Assembly (NCBI RefSeq): GCF_039537665.1
Contig: NZ_BAABAY010000001.1
Coordinates: 124,001 to 188,000 of the forward strand
Reading direction: 5' to 3'
DNA length: 64,000 nt
From: Gaetbulibacter_A aestuarii
Lineage (GTDB): Bacteria > Bacteroidota > Bacteroidia > Flavobacteriales > Flavobacteriaceae
Below the pieces are notes generated by a model. It made no database searches. It worked only from the letters and a program-made list of their open reading frames with translations, and was not told the origin of the DNA. Of the stretch, positions 1 to 7,579 are shown piece after piece (the first letter of the stretch is position 1; every line of letters begins with the position of its first letter). Position numbers and translations under genes: made by a program.

Positions 1-2
1 AT

Positions 3-1289
3 TTGGAATGGGATCGGAAGCATTACAATGAAAAAATTCAGGAATTTAAGGCAAATCCGCTTCATTTTGGAGATATTGTTTTATTAGGAAATAGTATCAC
101 AGAAAAAGGAGGCGATTGGAGTAAAAGATTTAATAATCCTAAAGTTAGAAATAGAGGTATTGCAGGTGACGTCACAGAGGGAGTCATAAATAGATTAGCA
201 GAGATCTATTATTATAAGCCCGAGAAGCTATTTTTGTTGATTGGTATTAATGACATGTTTCGCGCTGATTTATCACCTAAGAATATCTCAGATAATATTT
301 TTGAAATTGTAAATACAATTCACTCAAAATCTCCCGAAACACAGATATATGTTCAAACAATTTTACCAACGATCAACCAGTATTTGGTAAATAAAATTAA
401 AGAGACGAATGACATAATAAAATCATCTCTTCCGGATTTTTGTATCCTTATAGATCTTCATTCCATTTTTGCTGACCAAAATGATTTAATTATAGAAGAA
501 TACGCTGTTGATGGCGTTCACCCCTCAGAAGCTGGTTATAAACTATGGACGAATTACATTAAAGGTTATGTAAATAATACAAATAAACCGGCAAGATCAA
601 CAAAAACGGGAAAGGTATTTGATACTAAAAACATGGATAGCCTACCATTAATACCTAAACGTTTTCTACAATTAGAAAATTCAGGTTCAGGCTACTGTTT
701 GGTTAGAGGCAATCCAAATAAAAAAACGGTGGCTTTAACTTTTGATGACGGACCAACCGAAATTTCGACAAGAATTTTAAATGTTTTAGAAAAAGAAAAT
801 GTCAAAGCTACATTTTTCTGGCTAGGTCAAAACATAATTAAACACCCCGAACTGGTATCAAAAGCTAAAAAAGAAGGCCATTTAATTGCAAATCATAGTT
901 GGGATCATGCGAATGGAACTGAGCTTGGGAATGAAACATTGTGGGAAACTGAAGTTTTTAAAACTTTTAATGCCCTGAAAAGGTTTGGTATTAATTCTCA
1001 ATATTATAGACCTCCATTTGGAGGAATTACTGAAGACCAAATAGCTTTTCTTAAAAATAAAAATGTTACCACTGTGCTTTGGTCGATCACTACTTTGGAT
1101 TGGGACAACACACAAAATAGTAAAGAAGAAATGGTTGCCAGGTTTAAAAATTATCTCCAAAATGGTTCTATTGTGCTCATGCATGATTTTGATTTTGGTA
1201 ATGCAGAGGCTAAATTGAAAGCTTTAGATCGAATAATTCGTTATGGAAAGGACAATGGGTTTGAATTTGTTACTGTAAACATTATTTAA
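3..1289 (+). CDS. SGNH/GDSL esterase - NodB polysaccharide deacetylase fusion (5' partial)
   Basis: The reading frame is open at the window edge, so the true start lies upstream; the TTG at position 3 is not a convincing start. The N-terminal half is an SGNH/GDSL hydrolase: block I reads GNSIT, block III reads GINDMF and block V reads DGVHPSEAGY. The C-terminal half, from about residue 230, is a NodB-type carbohydrate deacetylase with the TFDDGP motif, the NHSWDH metal motif, RPPFGG and a late LMHDFDFG block, so all catalytic motifs are present. Such a fusion could remove both O-acyl esters and N-acetyl groups from one polysaccharide, but the substrate is inferred only. No signal peptide can be judged because the 5' end is missing. 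The next gene on the right is a decayed transporter on the opposite strand. Confidence 0.85.
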   Translation: MEWDRKHYNEKIQEFKANPLHFGDIVLLGNSITEKGGDWSKRFNNPKVRNRGIAGDVTEGVINRLAEIYYYKPEKLFLLIGINDMFRADLSPKNISDNIFEIVNTIHSKSPETQIYVQTILPTINQYLVNKIKETNDIIKSSLPDFCILIDLHSIFADQNDLIIEEYAVDGVHPSEAGYKLWTNYIKGYVNNTNKPARSTKTGKVFDTKNMDSLPLIPKRFLQLENSGSGYCLVRGNPNKKTVALTFDDGPTEISTRILNVLEKENVKATFFWLGQNIIKHPELVSKAKKEGHLIANHSWDHANGTELGNETLWETEVFKTFNALKRFGINSQYYRPPFGGITEDQIAFLKNKNVTTVLWSITTLDWDNTQNSKEEMVARFKNYLQNGSIVLMHDFDFGNAEAKLKALDRIIRYGKDNGFEFVTVNII

Positions 1290-1311
1290 TTTTTATATGT
1301 TTAGTTAATTC

Positions 1312-1608
1312 TTAAGTCTTCCTCCAGGTAAGTAAGGCTAAAAAAAGAGAAATAACAGCAGAAGATATCCAAAATACGGAAATACTATCAAAATTGTACA
1401 TAGTAACGCCATCTATTACGGATTTATTATTTTCAATGAGATAGCCACTTGCAATATCCTGAATACCTGCCGCTAAATAACTCATAATTCCAACAATACC
1501 TAATGCAGCACCTGATGCCTGTTTGGGCGCTATATCTACAGCCATTAGACCTCCTAAATAGCAGATTAAAGCTCCAATTCCCAAGCCAAAAATAATCGTA
1601 CTTATCAC
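1312..1608 (-). pseudogene. C-terminal remnant of an MFS sugar-phosphate-type permease
   Basis: This frame encodes only about 98 residues that resemble the last membrane segments of GlpT/UhpC-type major facilitator permeases. Recognisable parts are the AVDIAPKQASGAALG stretch followed by GIMSYLAAGIQDIASGYL, and then a final hydrophobic helix. Full-length members have more than 400 residues and twelve helices. The apparent start is a GTG with an in-frame stop nine bases upstream, and nothing further upstream continues the homology. This is therefore a truncated gene whose 5' part was lost, most likely when the adjacent accessory DNA was inserted around 1610-1640. It marks a plausible left border of the accessory region. 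Confidence 0.7.
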
Positions 1609-1638
1609 TTCTAGTCAACAAATATTTTTAGATCCCAG

Positions 1639-1848
1639 ATGAAAAATTTTAAACGCGTTTGCCACAAAGGCGAATTAAAAAGCCGACTAAATGGTTTGGC
1701 CGAAGATTATTTAAACGAATTGATCTATAAAGCAATCAAAATGTTTCGAGGCTACAGTACCGAAAAAGCGAAAAAAACCAGGCTACTGACCAAGAAGGAA
1801 GCCAAATTTGTCATGGTTGAAGTTGGGGAGCTGGAGCATGGTGAATAA
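1639..1848 (+). CDS. small basic protein of unknown function
   Basis: This 69-residue frame begins with ATG and encodes a strongly basic, probably helical protein rich in Lys, Arg and Glu, with no signal peptide or membrane segment. I do not recognise a family. It lies directly beside the truncated permease, at the left edge of the accessory region. It may be a remnant of a mobile-element gene or a small DNA-binding protein, but nothing in the sequence decides this. No clear promoter is visible in the few bases upstream. Confidence 0.35.
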   Translation: MKNFKRVCHKGELKSRLNGLAEDYLNELIYKAIKMFRGYSTEKAKKTRLLTKKEAKFVMVEVGELEHGE

Positions 1849-1981
1849 ATGACGAAAAAATAATTTGGATTTTCTGCATTTTATCTAATTAATAGTAAAA
1901 ATCATTAAATGATATAAGAATTTTTCTATATTTAGTGATAATAACTATAATTCAACCAAACACGATTGTGTTTAGCAATAC

Positions 1982-1992
1982 GTTGGGCATAA
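1982..1992 (+). repeat. cassette-type junction, right-end box GTTGGGC
   Basis: The box GTTGGGCATAA fits the GTTRRRY right-end consensus of integron attC sites and stands 20 bases before the ATG of the M43 protease. Its TTGGGCATA (1983-1991) is the exact reverse complement of TATGCCCAA at 4021-4029, just after the two genes that follow. This is the relation expected between the start and the R'' box of one gene cassette. A small hairpin, AAACAC-GATT-GTGTTT, lies immediately to the left. Confidence 0.45.
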
Positions 1993-2011
1993 TTTAAAAA
2001 CAACAATCCGA

Positions 2012-3601
2012 ATGAGAAAAGAATTACTACTATTGGTTTTAATTTTATCATCTAATTTTATTTTGGGGCAAGATTACTGTGCTACTACTAAAAATTCTCC
2101 TGTCAAAAATTACACATCCTTATCAAGGATGCTTTATGCTAACAGTTCTAACGAGGAAACACTTTGTTTAAACGTTTATTTTCATATTGTTAGAGAAGAT
2201 AATGGAACAGGAGGAATACCAGCTTACCAAACAAGTGTAATAATAAATGAATTAAATTCACAGTTCAGCAATTATAATATTGCTTTCAATAAAATCGGAC
2301 AAGATTTTATTAATAACTCTTCTTTAAATAATATTGCATTTCCCTCTGAAATTGCAAGCTTAATATCAACAAATAACATTTCTGGTGCAATCAACTTTTA
2401 TATTGTTGACAATGCTTATTTTAATGGTTGGGCTGAAATTTTAGGTACAAATCTAATCTTAACGGATTCTGCTGCAACTACCAACGTATCGTCTCATGAA
2501 ATGGGACATTGCCTAAACCTATATCATACTCATGAAACACAATTCGGACTTGAAACTGCCGACAATTGCAGTTATGCAGGTGATTTGATTTGTGATACTC
2601 CGCCAGATACAGGATTAAGAAATCCTGGGAACAATACTAATCCTTATTGGGTAGATTCAAATTGTAATTATACTAAAAATGACGGGTATAATCCAGATAC
2701 AGAAAATATAATGTCATATACAAGCCCAACTTGTTTAAAACATTTTACCAATCAGCAAGGGTTGAGAATGAGGGATGCTATTTTGAATTCCCCTATTTTG
2801 CAATCTGTAATAAGTTGTAGTTGTACCGCTACTGCCTTATTAGGGAAAACTACTATTTGTAGTGATGAAACCACCACTTATACAGTGCCTTGTGGTTCAG
2901 TATCATTTAACGCATCATCAAACCTTCAAATATTAAACTCAACCAGTAATAGTATTACTGTAAAACCCATTAACACGTCAGTAAATGAATTGGCATCAGT
3001 TAGTGCACTTGTTAACGGTTTAACATATGTCAAGGAAATTTGGATAGGCAAACCAAAAGTTGATGTTTTACTTAACCCTGATTCTAATTATGTCTATTTA
3101 GAGTTGACAGGTATTAATTCAGTTATACATAAACAGAATATCACTTATATTAAATGGGAAAAAATCTCATCAACAGGGAATCCTGTAATGGGTTCGGCAA
3201 TTAACAGTTTCGAAAATTTAGCTCATGGTAACAGCACTAATTGGTCTATCAACGCAGTAATTAAAGTGGTCAACAATAGTGCTTGTGATACAACCTATGT
3301 TTACAAAACAATAACACCACCCGAACCTGACCCATGTGTAGGCTACAGAATATCAAAAACAACAGAAAATGAATTCAGTACCTTTAGTATAATAGACCCT
3401 TGTGCCAAAACAAGTTCAAATAATACTGAAAAAGTTAAGGACAAGGATATTAAGGCTGCTAAATTATATGACATCTATGGCATAGAAGTAAAAACTTATA
3501 ATATCAATTCCTTCAAGACCAATGGCCTTAAAAAAGGAATCTATATATTTAAAGTTACAGTTCAAAATGAAACTGTAACGCAAAAAATAATTATTGACTA
3601 A
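2012..3601 (+). CDS. secreted M43 (pappalysin-like) metalloprotease with T9SS C-terminal sorting domain
   Basis: The protein has 529 residues and an N-terminal signal peptide (about residues 1-19, ending ILGQ). The catalytic domain carries a zinc motif HEMGHCLNLYH starting at residue 162 and a Met-turn NIMSY near residue 233, typical of the M43 family. The third helix position that is usually Gly is Asn here. Cysteine-rich calcium/disulfide stretches follow the active site. The last 70 residues form a type A T9SS sorting domain (KLYDIYG, then GLKKGIYIFKV, then KIIID), so the product should cross the outer membrane by type IX secretion. This uses the GldKLMN complex encoded further along in this window. 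It is followed after 14 bases by a lipoprotein gene, and both sit between complementary cassette-type end boxes. The substrate is unknown. Confidence 0.88.
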   Translation: MRKELLLLVLILSSNFILGQDYCATTKNSPVKNYTSLSRMLYANSSNEETLCLNVYFHIVREDNGTGGIPAYQTSVIINELNSQFSNYNIAFNKIGQDFINNSSLNNIAFPSEIASLISTNNISGAINFYIVDNAYFNGWAEILGTNLILTDSAATTNVSSHEMGHCLNLYHTHETQFGLETADNCSYAGDLICDTPPDTGLRNPGNNTNPYWVDSNCNYTKNDGYNPDTENIMSYTSPTCLKHFTNQQGLRMRDAILNSPILQSVISCSCTATALLGKTTICSDETTTYTVPCGSVSFNASSNLQILNSTSNSITVKPINTSVNELASVSALVNGLTYVKEIWIGKPKVDVLLNPDSNYVYLELTGINSVIHKQNITYIKWEKISSTGNPVMGSAINSFENLAHGNSTNWSINAVIKVVNNSACDTTYVYKTITPPEPDPCVGYRISKTTENEFSTFSIIDPCAKTSSNNTEKVKDKDIKAAKLYDIYGIEVKTYNINSFKTNGLKKGIYIFKVTVQNETVTQKIIID

Positions 3602-3615
3602 AAAATCGAAAGAAA

Positions 3616-4014
3616 ATGAGATCTTTAATTTATCTGTTTTGTTTAGTGTTGTCCTTTAGCTGTTCCAACAATGACAACAAACCTGAAAATAATGTACCGC
3701 AAGAACTGATTGGAAAATGGAAAATTGTGGAAATTTACTCTTCCGATGGTAGTAATGAATCATGGTCTCCTTATGATTCGGGAGAGCCTTATGATATTTG
3801 GCTAAAAAGTGACTGGTCCTATGTTAGTTTAGACAGCAACTTAGATTGTAATAACGGAAGTTTTTCAATTAATAACGACCAGATTACTTTTCTCCCATGT
3901 GCCTCTGAATATCCGCTAACAATTGAAACCATGACATTAGAAATTTTAGTCTTACGAGATAATTTCACACCTGAAGTTTATAAAACTAAATATTCTAAAG
4001 TTACAAATGAATAA
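3616..4014 (+). CDS. small lipoprotein, lipocalin-like
   Basis: This 132-residue protein has a lipoprotein signal peptide with lipobox SFSC (Cys about 16) followed by an Asn/Asp-rich linker. The mature part begins with a GKWKIVEIY motif, resembling the first strand of the lipocalin-like lipoproteins common in Flavobacteria. Four further Cys-containing or aromatic strands follow. It starts 14 bases after the protease stop and is probably co-transcribed with it. It may be a surface-anchored binding protein or an inhibitor/immunity partner of the protease. That partnership is inferred from position alone. Confidence 0.6.
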   Translation: MRSLIYLFCLVLSFSCSNNDNKPENNVPQELIGKWKIVEIYSSDGSNESWSPYDSGEPYDIWLKSDWSYVSLDSNLDCNNGSFSINNDQITFLPCASEYPLTIETMTLEILVLRDNFTPEVYKTKYSKVTNE

Positions 4015-4019
4015 AACAA

Positions 4020-4054
4020 CTATGCCCAATAGTCCTGTATATGACCGTCGGCAC
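4020..4054 (+). repeat. cassette-type junction, left-end box TATGCCCAA and weak right-end box
   Basis: TATGCCCAA (4021-4029) is an exact reverse complement of the start of the unit at 1983-1991, as an R'' box should be. About 17 bases later GTCGGCAC resembles a degraded right-end box before the SUKH remnant. The site is short for an attC and may have decayed together with the following pseudogene. Confidence 0.4.
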
Positions 4055-4498
4055 ATATTATAGAAATAGAGATATTTAATAAACTCAGAACAAGATTTGA
4101 TAAAAACGACGATTTGAAAAAAGCATCTGAATCTGACATTTAAAAACTAAAAAAGGAATTGAAAATTAATATCCCAAATGACTTTGAACTATTCCTAACC
4201 GAGGATGGAAATATCTATACACCTGACATATTGGATATAACAGTCCAAAACGAAATTGATTTTTTTATGACGTCCAAGGGTTTTGGACGGCGGAGAAAAT
4301 AAATTATAACAATCAAAACGAATGGACAGCTCAACTTTCCACTGATTTAATCCCTTTTGATTCAGATAGTACAGGAAATACTTTTGTGTTTTTAACTTCT
4401 GACCTAAAAGAAAAAAGAAAAGTTCTGCTGTTTATTTTGTGGACCACGATTTTGTCACAGTTGAAAAGATTAACTTACTCATTTTCGGAATGGATTGA
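4055..4498 (+). pseudogene. broken SMI1/KNR4 (SUKH) family gene
   Basis: Reading the three forward frames in turn gives a recognisable SUKH protein. Frame one gives IPNDFELFLTEDGNIY, after an in-frame TAA at 4141. A second frame gives LIPFDSDSTGNTFVFL. A third gives AVYFVDHDFVTVEKI and ends at the TGA at 4496. At least one nonsense mutation and two frameshifts are needed, so this is a pseudogene. Intact SUKH proteins are often immunity proteins against polymorphic or contact-delivered toxins. No cognate toxin is visible here. The remnant lies between two cassette-type junctions, so it looks like a captured cassette that is no longer under selection. Confidence 0.65.
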
Positions 4499-4584
4499 CA
4501 ATTATTATCGGATTTAAAAAACCTGAAAACAAGAAAGGCGTATTTAAACAATTCCTTGGTTATTGCCTTTCGGGAATATTCTGC

Positions 4585-4663
4585 GGATTTTCCTACGGTT
4601 CAGTTTTATTTGCTAAATTGGTTACCTAAACACGCAGCAAATCTTACACGAAACGTTGGCAAT
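4585..4663 (+). repeat. cassette-type junction with 39-nt conserved core
   Basis: The 39 bases 4585-4623 match 7417-7455 at 32 of 39 positions, and most differences are transitions. Each copy is followed about 30 bases later by the same kind of boundary, here ACGTTGGCAAT (4653-4663), and then by a start codon. The conservation of a non-coding block in front of unrelated genes indicates a recurring recombination site. Confidence 0.5.
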
Positions 4664-4670
4664 AATAAAA

Positions 4671-5690
4671 ATGAATATCGAAAATTTTAAAGAAAAATAT
4701 TGGAAAGACCCCGTTTGGAGTAAAGTTATATCTTTTATCATAATTGGAATTGGAACCTTTATATTTACCACAATCTACATTTGGATTAAAAGTTTATATG
4801 AACAAGTTCCTTTAAAGGAAATAGCAAAAAGCGTATTCGAATACTTGAAATCTGAAACTAAAATAAATACTTTTCTGTTTTGGACTATTTTAATCATTTT
4901 AGGGATCTTTGCAGCGAGTTTCATTTATTCTATCTACAATAAATTTAAAAAATCGCTCGAAGAGTCAGAAAATGAGGAGGAAGCAAAACTTCATAAAACT
5001 GGAATGTCCTCAAGCGCAATTTTTTCTGGAAAACTGGCAGGAGCATTTACAGGTCAACGAGGTTTCAAATGGTATAATTCTAAAGAAGCAATAATGAGAT
5101 TGGAAAAATTCTTTGAACCGCCATTAATGTATGAACCAATTGGAGAAGGTGCAACATCTACACCAATTTGGTGGTTTAGGGCTGGAAGTTCCATGTATAT
5201 TGACAAATTCAGAAAACTGTCAAGAACAAAATTATTGATTGGAATTAGAGAGTTTAAGATTAAAAGAATTGGTGTTTTTGTTAGTAATTCATATTACAAA
5301 TCTTTTATCTATGTTGAAACTTCTGGGGAAAAACAGACTGGAGTTTACAAACTAACAAAGGAAGATATGAAAAGACATATTGATTCCTTTGGTTATTCTT
5401 TTGAAGAATATGGATTGTTTAAAAATAAAATAAAGCTAACAAGAGAAGAATATGATGATGCTTCAAAAGTCATAAAAGGTAAAGTTGTTGATACATTTGG
5501 AGCTGAATTAAGAGTTAGATTTTTAAGTGATTATAATTTTCTAATTGCAGCAAATCAATCACCTTTTAATTCAAGTAAGTTTGATAAAGAATCGGAAATA
5601 AGTATGAATAAAATATTAAAAGGAGAAATGAAAGCTGATGATTTCATTGAAAGCCTTAAAAGATATGAAAAGAAAGATACTTATTTATAA
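4671..5690 (+). CDS. membrane protein of unknown function
   Basis: The ATG at 4671 is preferred over the in-frame TTG at 4656, which lies inside the junction box. The protein has about 339 residues. Two membrane helices (roughly residues 15-40 and 68-90) flank a short charged loop. A soluble, mixed alpha/beta part of about 240 residues follows, rich in aromatic and basic residues, with FEPPLMYEPIGEG and a WWFRAG stretch. I do not recognise the family. The anchor plus a cytoplasmic domain would suit a sensor or a defence effector, but that is speculation. It is a single gene between two cassette-type junctions. Confidence 0.6.
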   Translation: MNIENFKEKYWKDPVWSKVISFIIIGIGTFIFTTIYIWIKSLYEQVPLKEIAKSVFEYLKSETKINTFLFWTILIILGIFAASFIYSIYNKFKKSLEESENEEEAKLHKTGMSSSAIFSGKLAGAFTGQRGFKWYNSKEAIMRLEKFFEPPLMYEPIGEGATSTPIWWFRAGSSMYIDKFRKLSRTKLLIGIREFKIKRIGVFVSNSYYKSFIYVETSGEKQTGVYKLTKEDMKRHIDSFGYSFEEYGLFKNKIKLTREEYDDASKVIKGKVVDTFGAELRVRFLSDYNFLIAANQSPFNSSKFDKESEISMNKILKGEMKADDFIESLKRYEKKDTYL

Positions 5691-5695
5691 GATAC

Positions 5696-5831
5696 TATGG
5701 CAAAATTGGTTAAAATTAATTACTTGTTCTCGCCTACTTCTGAAAATCCTCGCAAATTTTCAGTTTGGTGCTTAATTGCAAAGTTTACCGCTAGACCACG
5801 CAACCAGTCATAGTCTAGACCGTTGCCAGTA
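5696..5831 (+). repeat. cassette-type junction with left and right boxes
   Basis: TATGGCAAA (5696-5704) and GTTGCCAGTAAT (5822-5833) are near-complementary ends about 120 bases apart, the size of a long attC site. Between them CTAGACC occurs twice (starting 5791 and 5814), and GTCTAGAC is self-complementary. The right box is followed by a small gene at 5862. Confidence 0.4.
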
Positions 5832-5861
5832 ATGTAATGAAACAAACGTCAAAACAATAAA

Positions 5862-6107
5862 ATGAAAGAATATTTTGAGAAACTGAAATACGCAAAAAAT
5901 GAATCTGAAGTTGATCGAATTTTAGATGAAATAGTTCCTATTCTGAAAAGACAAGGAATTTCACTAACTGAAATAATGATGTTTTTCAAAATGGGTGGAA
6001 ATGACTATGATTTTGTACCAAAAACTCAAGACCATAGAATGACTCACTCTAACGCTGGGAAAGCTCAAGAAATTATGAGAAAACTAATGGCTAAACTAAA
6101 AGAATAG
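5862..6107 (+). CDS. small hypothetical protein
   Basis: This 81-residue frame starts with ATG and encodes a helical, charged protein with no signal or membrane segment. It begins about 30 bases after a cassette-type junction. The stop codon TAG at 6105-6107 is followed directly by the ATG of the next gene, so the two are almost certainly translated together. I do not recognise the family. The back-to-back pairing with a membrane-anchored coiled-coil protein could suggest a two-component unit such as toxin and neutraliser, but no motif supports this. Confidence 0.55.
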   Translation: MKEYFEKLKYAKNESEVDRILDEIVPILKRQGISLTEIMMFFKMGGNDYDFVPKTQDHRMTHSNAGKAQEIMRKLMAKLKE

Positions 6108-6608
6108 ATGAATACTGAAACCGATTGGATTTCCGCTATATCAAGTACTTTAACAACAATAATTTCAGGTGGAGTTTTGTGGGTTGCATATTATCAAATT
6201 AAACAAGTGAAAATTCAGCTAAAAGGACTTGCGGAAAATCAAAAGAACAGTATACTAATGACAGTTCTTGAACTCGAAAGTGAATTGAATAAAAGAAAAG
6301 AAAGTTTTGATAATGCTAACTTTGAATTAAGAGAATACAATTTGGAACTCGAAAACTCAAAGACAAAACTAAACAAAGACCTTTTAGAAATTTATATAGA
6401 TAAAATCGAAGTTTCAAAAGAGAATTATTTAAACTCACTAGACAGGCTTTCTTATTGTATTCTTCACGATTATCTTTCAGACCGAGATTGGCGAACTGAA
6501 TATCGAGACACTATTTTCGAGGCAGTAGATAATTATAAAGAAAAGTATGATATAAGTTCCAGGTACAGGAATACTATTGACATCTACAACAAATGGAAAA
6601 GTGAATAA
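6108..6608 (+). CDS. single-pass membrane protein with coiled coil, unknown function
   Basis: The 166-residue product has one N-terminal membrane helix (about residues 12-32, TIISGGVLWVAYYQI). A long Glu/Lys/Asn-rich coiled coil covers about residues 40-120, and a charged tail rich in Tyr and Arg follows. It starts on the base after the stop of the preceding small gene. I do not recognise a named family, though short proteins of this build are frequent in accessory islands of Bacteroidota. Its cellular place is inferred to be the inner membrane with the coiled coil in the cytoplasm. Confidence 0.55.
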   Translation: MNTETDWISAISSTLTTIISGGVLWVAYYQIKQVKIQLKGLAENQKNSILMTVLELESELNKRKESFDNANFELREYNLELENSKTKLNKDLLEIYIDKIEVSKENYLNSLDRLSYCILHDYLSDRDWRTEYRDTIFEAVDNYKEKYDISSRYRNTIDIYNKWKSE

Positions 6609-6645
6609 AAACGACACCACACCGATTTATTAAGCATTAAAAACA

Positions 6646-7359
6646 GTGTCCGAAAAAGAACAAACAGAATATTTTTTTAATTATTTATTTGAAGATAATA
6701 TTCAAAATTTGAAAGAGATCGAAAATGACCCACCAGATTTTGAATTCATTTATAATGGTTCATCTTGCAGTTTGGAGCACACACGTTATTACAATTCTGG
6801 AGGAGAGAAAATCAAAGCAAAAAAGGTTTTACAAAATGAAATTATTAAGGGGACATATGATCAATATAATTTAAAAGATAACCCTCCAATAACAGTGGGT
6901 TTTGTGTTTGAAAATCACATAAATCTTAAAAGAAAAGAGATTTCATCATACTGTAAGAAATTATCCGAATTTATTATCACGAATGTTCCCAAAGAATTTA
7001 ATGATGATAACTCCTTGAGCATTGAGTTTGGACTTCCAAAATACTTGAAGAGATTAAGCATTTCGAAATATAGCCATGAGTATTCATTTTGGCAATCCTA
7101 TAAAGCCTATATGGTAAAAGATCTTGATTTTAAACGACTTAATAATTTGATTCAAAAAAAATCGATAAACTTAAGCAAGTACTCTAAATGTTCATATCGT
7201 TATAATTGGTTGTTAATCATTATAGAACGAGAAGAATACTCAAACTATTCCCAATTCAGTAAATCTAAATTTTTGAATTATGGTATGACGGAGAATAATT
7301 TCGATAGAATTTATTTAGCATCAATGAAACATCGTCCAGAATGTTTTAGAATAAAATAA
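6646..7359 (+). CDS. hypothetical protein with PD-(D/E)xK-like signature
   Basis: The frame opens with GTG at 6646; no ATG is available before the conserved part. The protein has 237 residues. Near residues 27-48 it reads PPDFEFIYNG followed by SLEHTRYY. This is the P-D...E-x-T spacing seen in some predicted PD-(D/E)xK nucleases of accessory regions. The rest is rich in Lys, Tyr and Ser with no membrane segment. The nuclease idea rests on this short signature only. The gene stands alone between the membrane protein gene and the next cassette-type junction. Confidence 0.5.
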   Translation: MSEKEQTEYFFNYLFEDNIQNLKEIENDPPDFEFIYNGSSCSLEHTRYYNSGGEKIKAKKVLQNEIIKGTYDQYNLKDNPPITVGFVFENHINLKRKEISSYCKKLSEFIITNVPKEFNDDNSLSIEFGLPKYLKRLSISKYSHEYSFWQSYKAYMVKDLDFKRLNNLIQKKSINLSKYSKCSYRYNWLLIIIEREEYSNYSQFSKSKFLNYGMTENNFDRIYLASMKHRPECFRIK

Positions 7360-7416
7360 CGCGCTAAATCAACTTTTAAAATTTTTTAGTTACTCCCTGT
7401 TTATCCAAAATTCCCC

Positions 7417-7497
7417 GAATTTTCCTATGATTTAGTTTTATTTAATAAATTAGTTTCATGTCCAACGTCTCAAAATATGCAACGAACGTTGCCCGCA
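7417..7497 (+). repeat. cassette-type junction with 39-nt conserved core, second copy
   Basis: Bases 7417-7455 match 4585-4623 at 32 of 39 positions. They are followed by GCAACG-AA-CGTTGC (7479-7492), a perfect short dyad whose right arm runs into the boundary ACGTTGCCCGCAAT. The toxin-antitoxin pair begins about 85 bases downstream. Confidence 0.5.
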
Positions 7498-7551
7498 ATT
7501 TTTAAAAAATAAAAGTTCACTAAATAAGTGAATTTATTTGTGTATTATTTG

Positions 7552-7559
7552 TATATTTG
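7552..7559 (+). promoter_or_regulatory. -7 element TATATTTG before higB
   Basis: TATATTTG fits the TAnnTTTG -7 box of Bacteroidota and lies 20 bases before the higB start. No well-spaced TTG -33 box is visible, so the call is tentative. Confidence 0.4.
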
Positions 7560-7579
7560 CACTATGATAATCCATCAAA

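Noticed and set aside
1639..1848. Calling the 69-residue protein a transposase fragment
   Set aside because: No catalytic or DNA-binding motif of a transposase is visible; only its position at the island edge suggests this.
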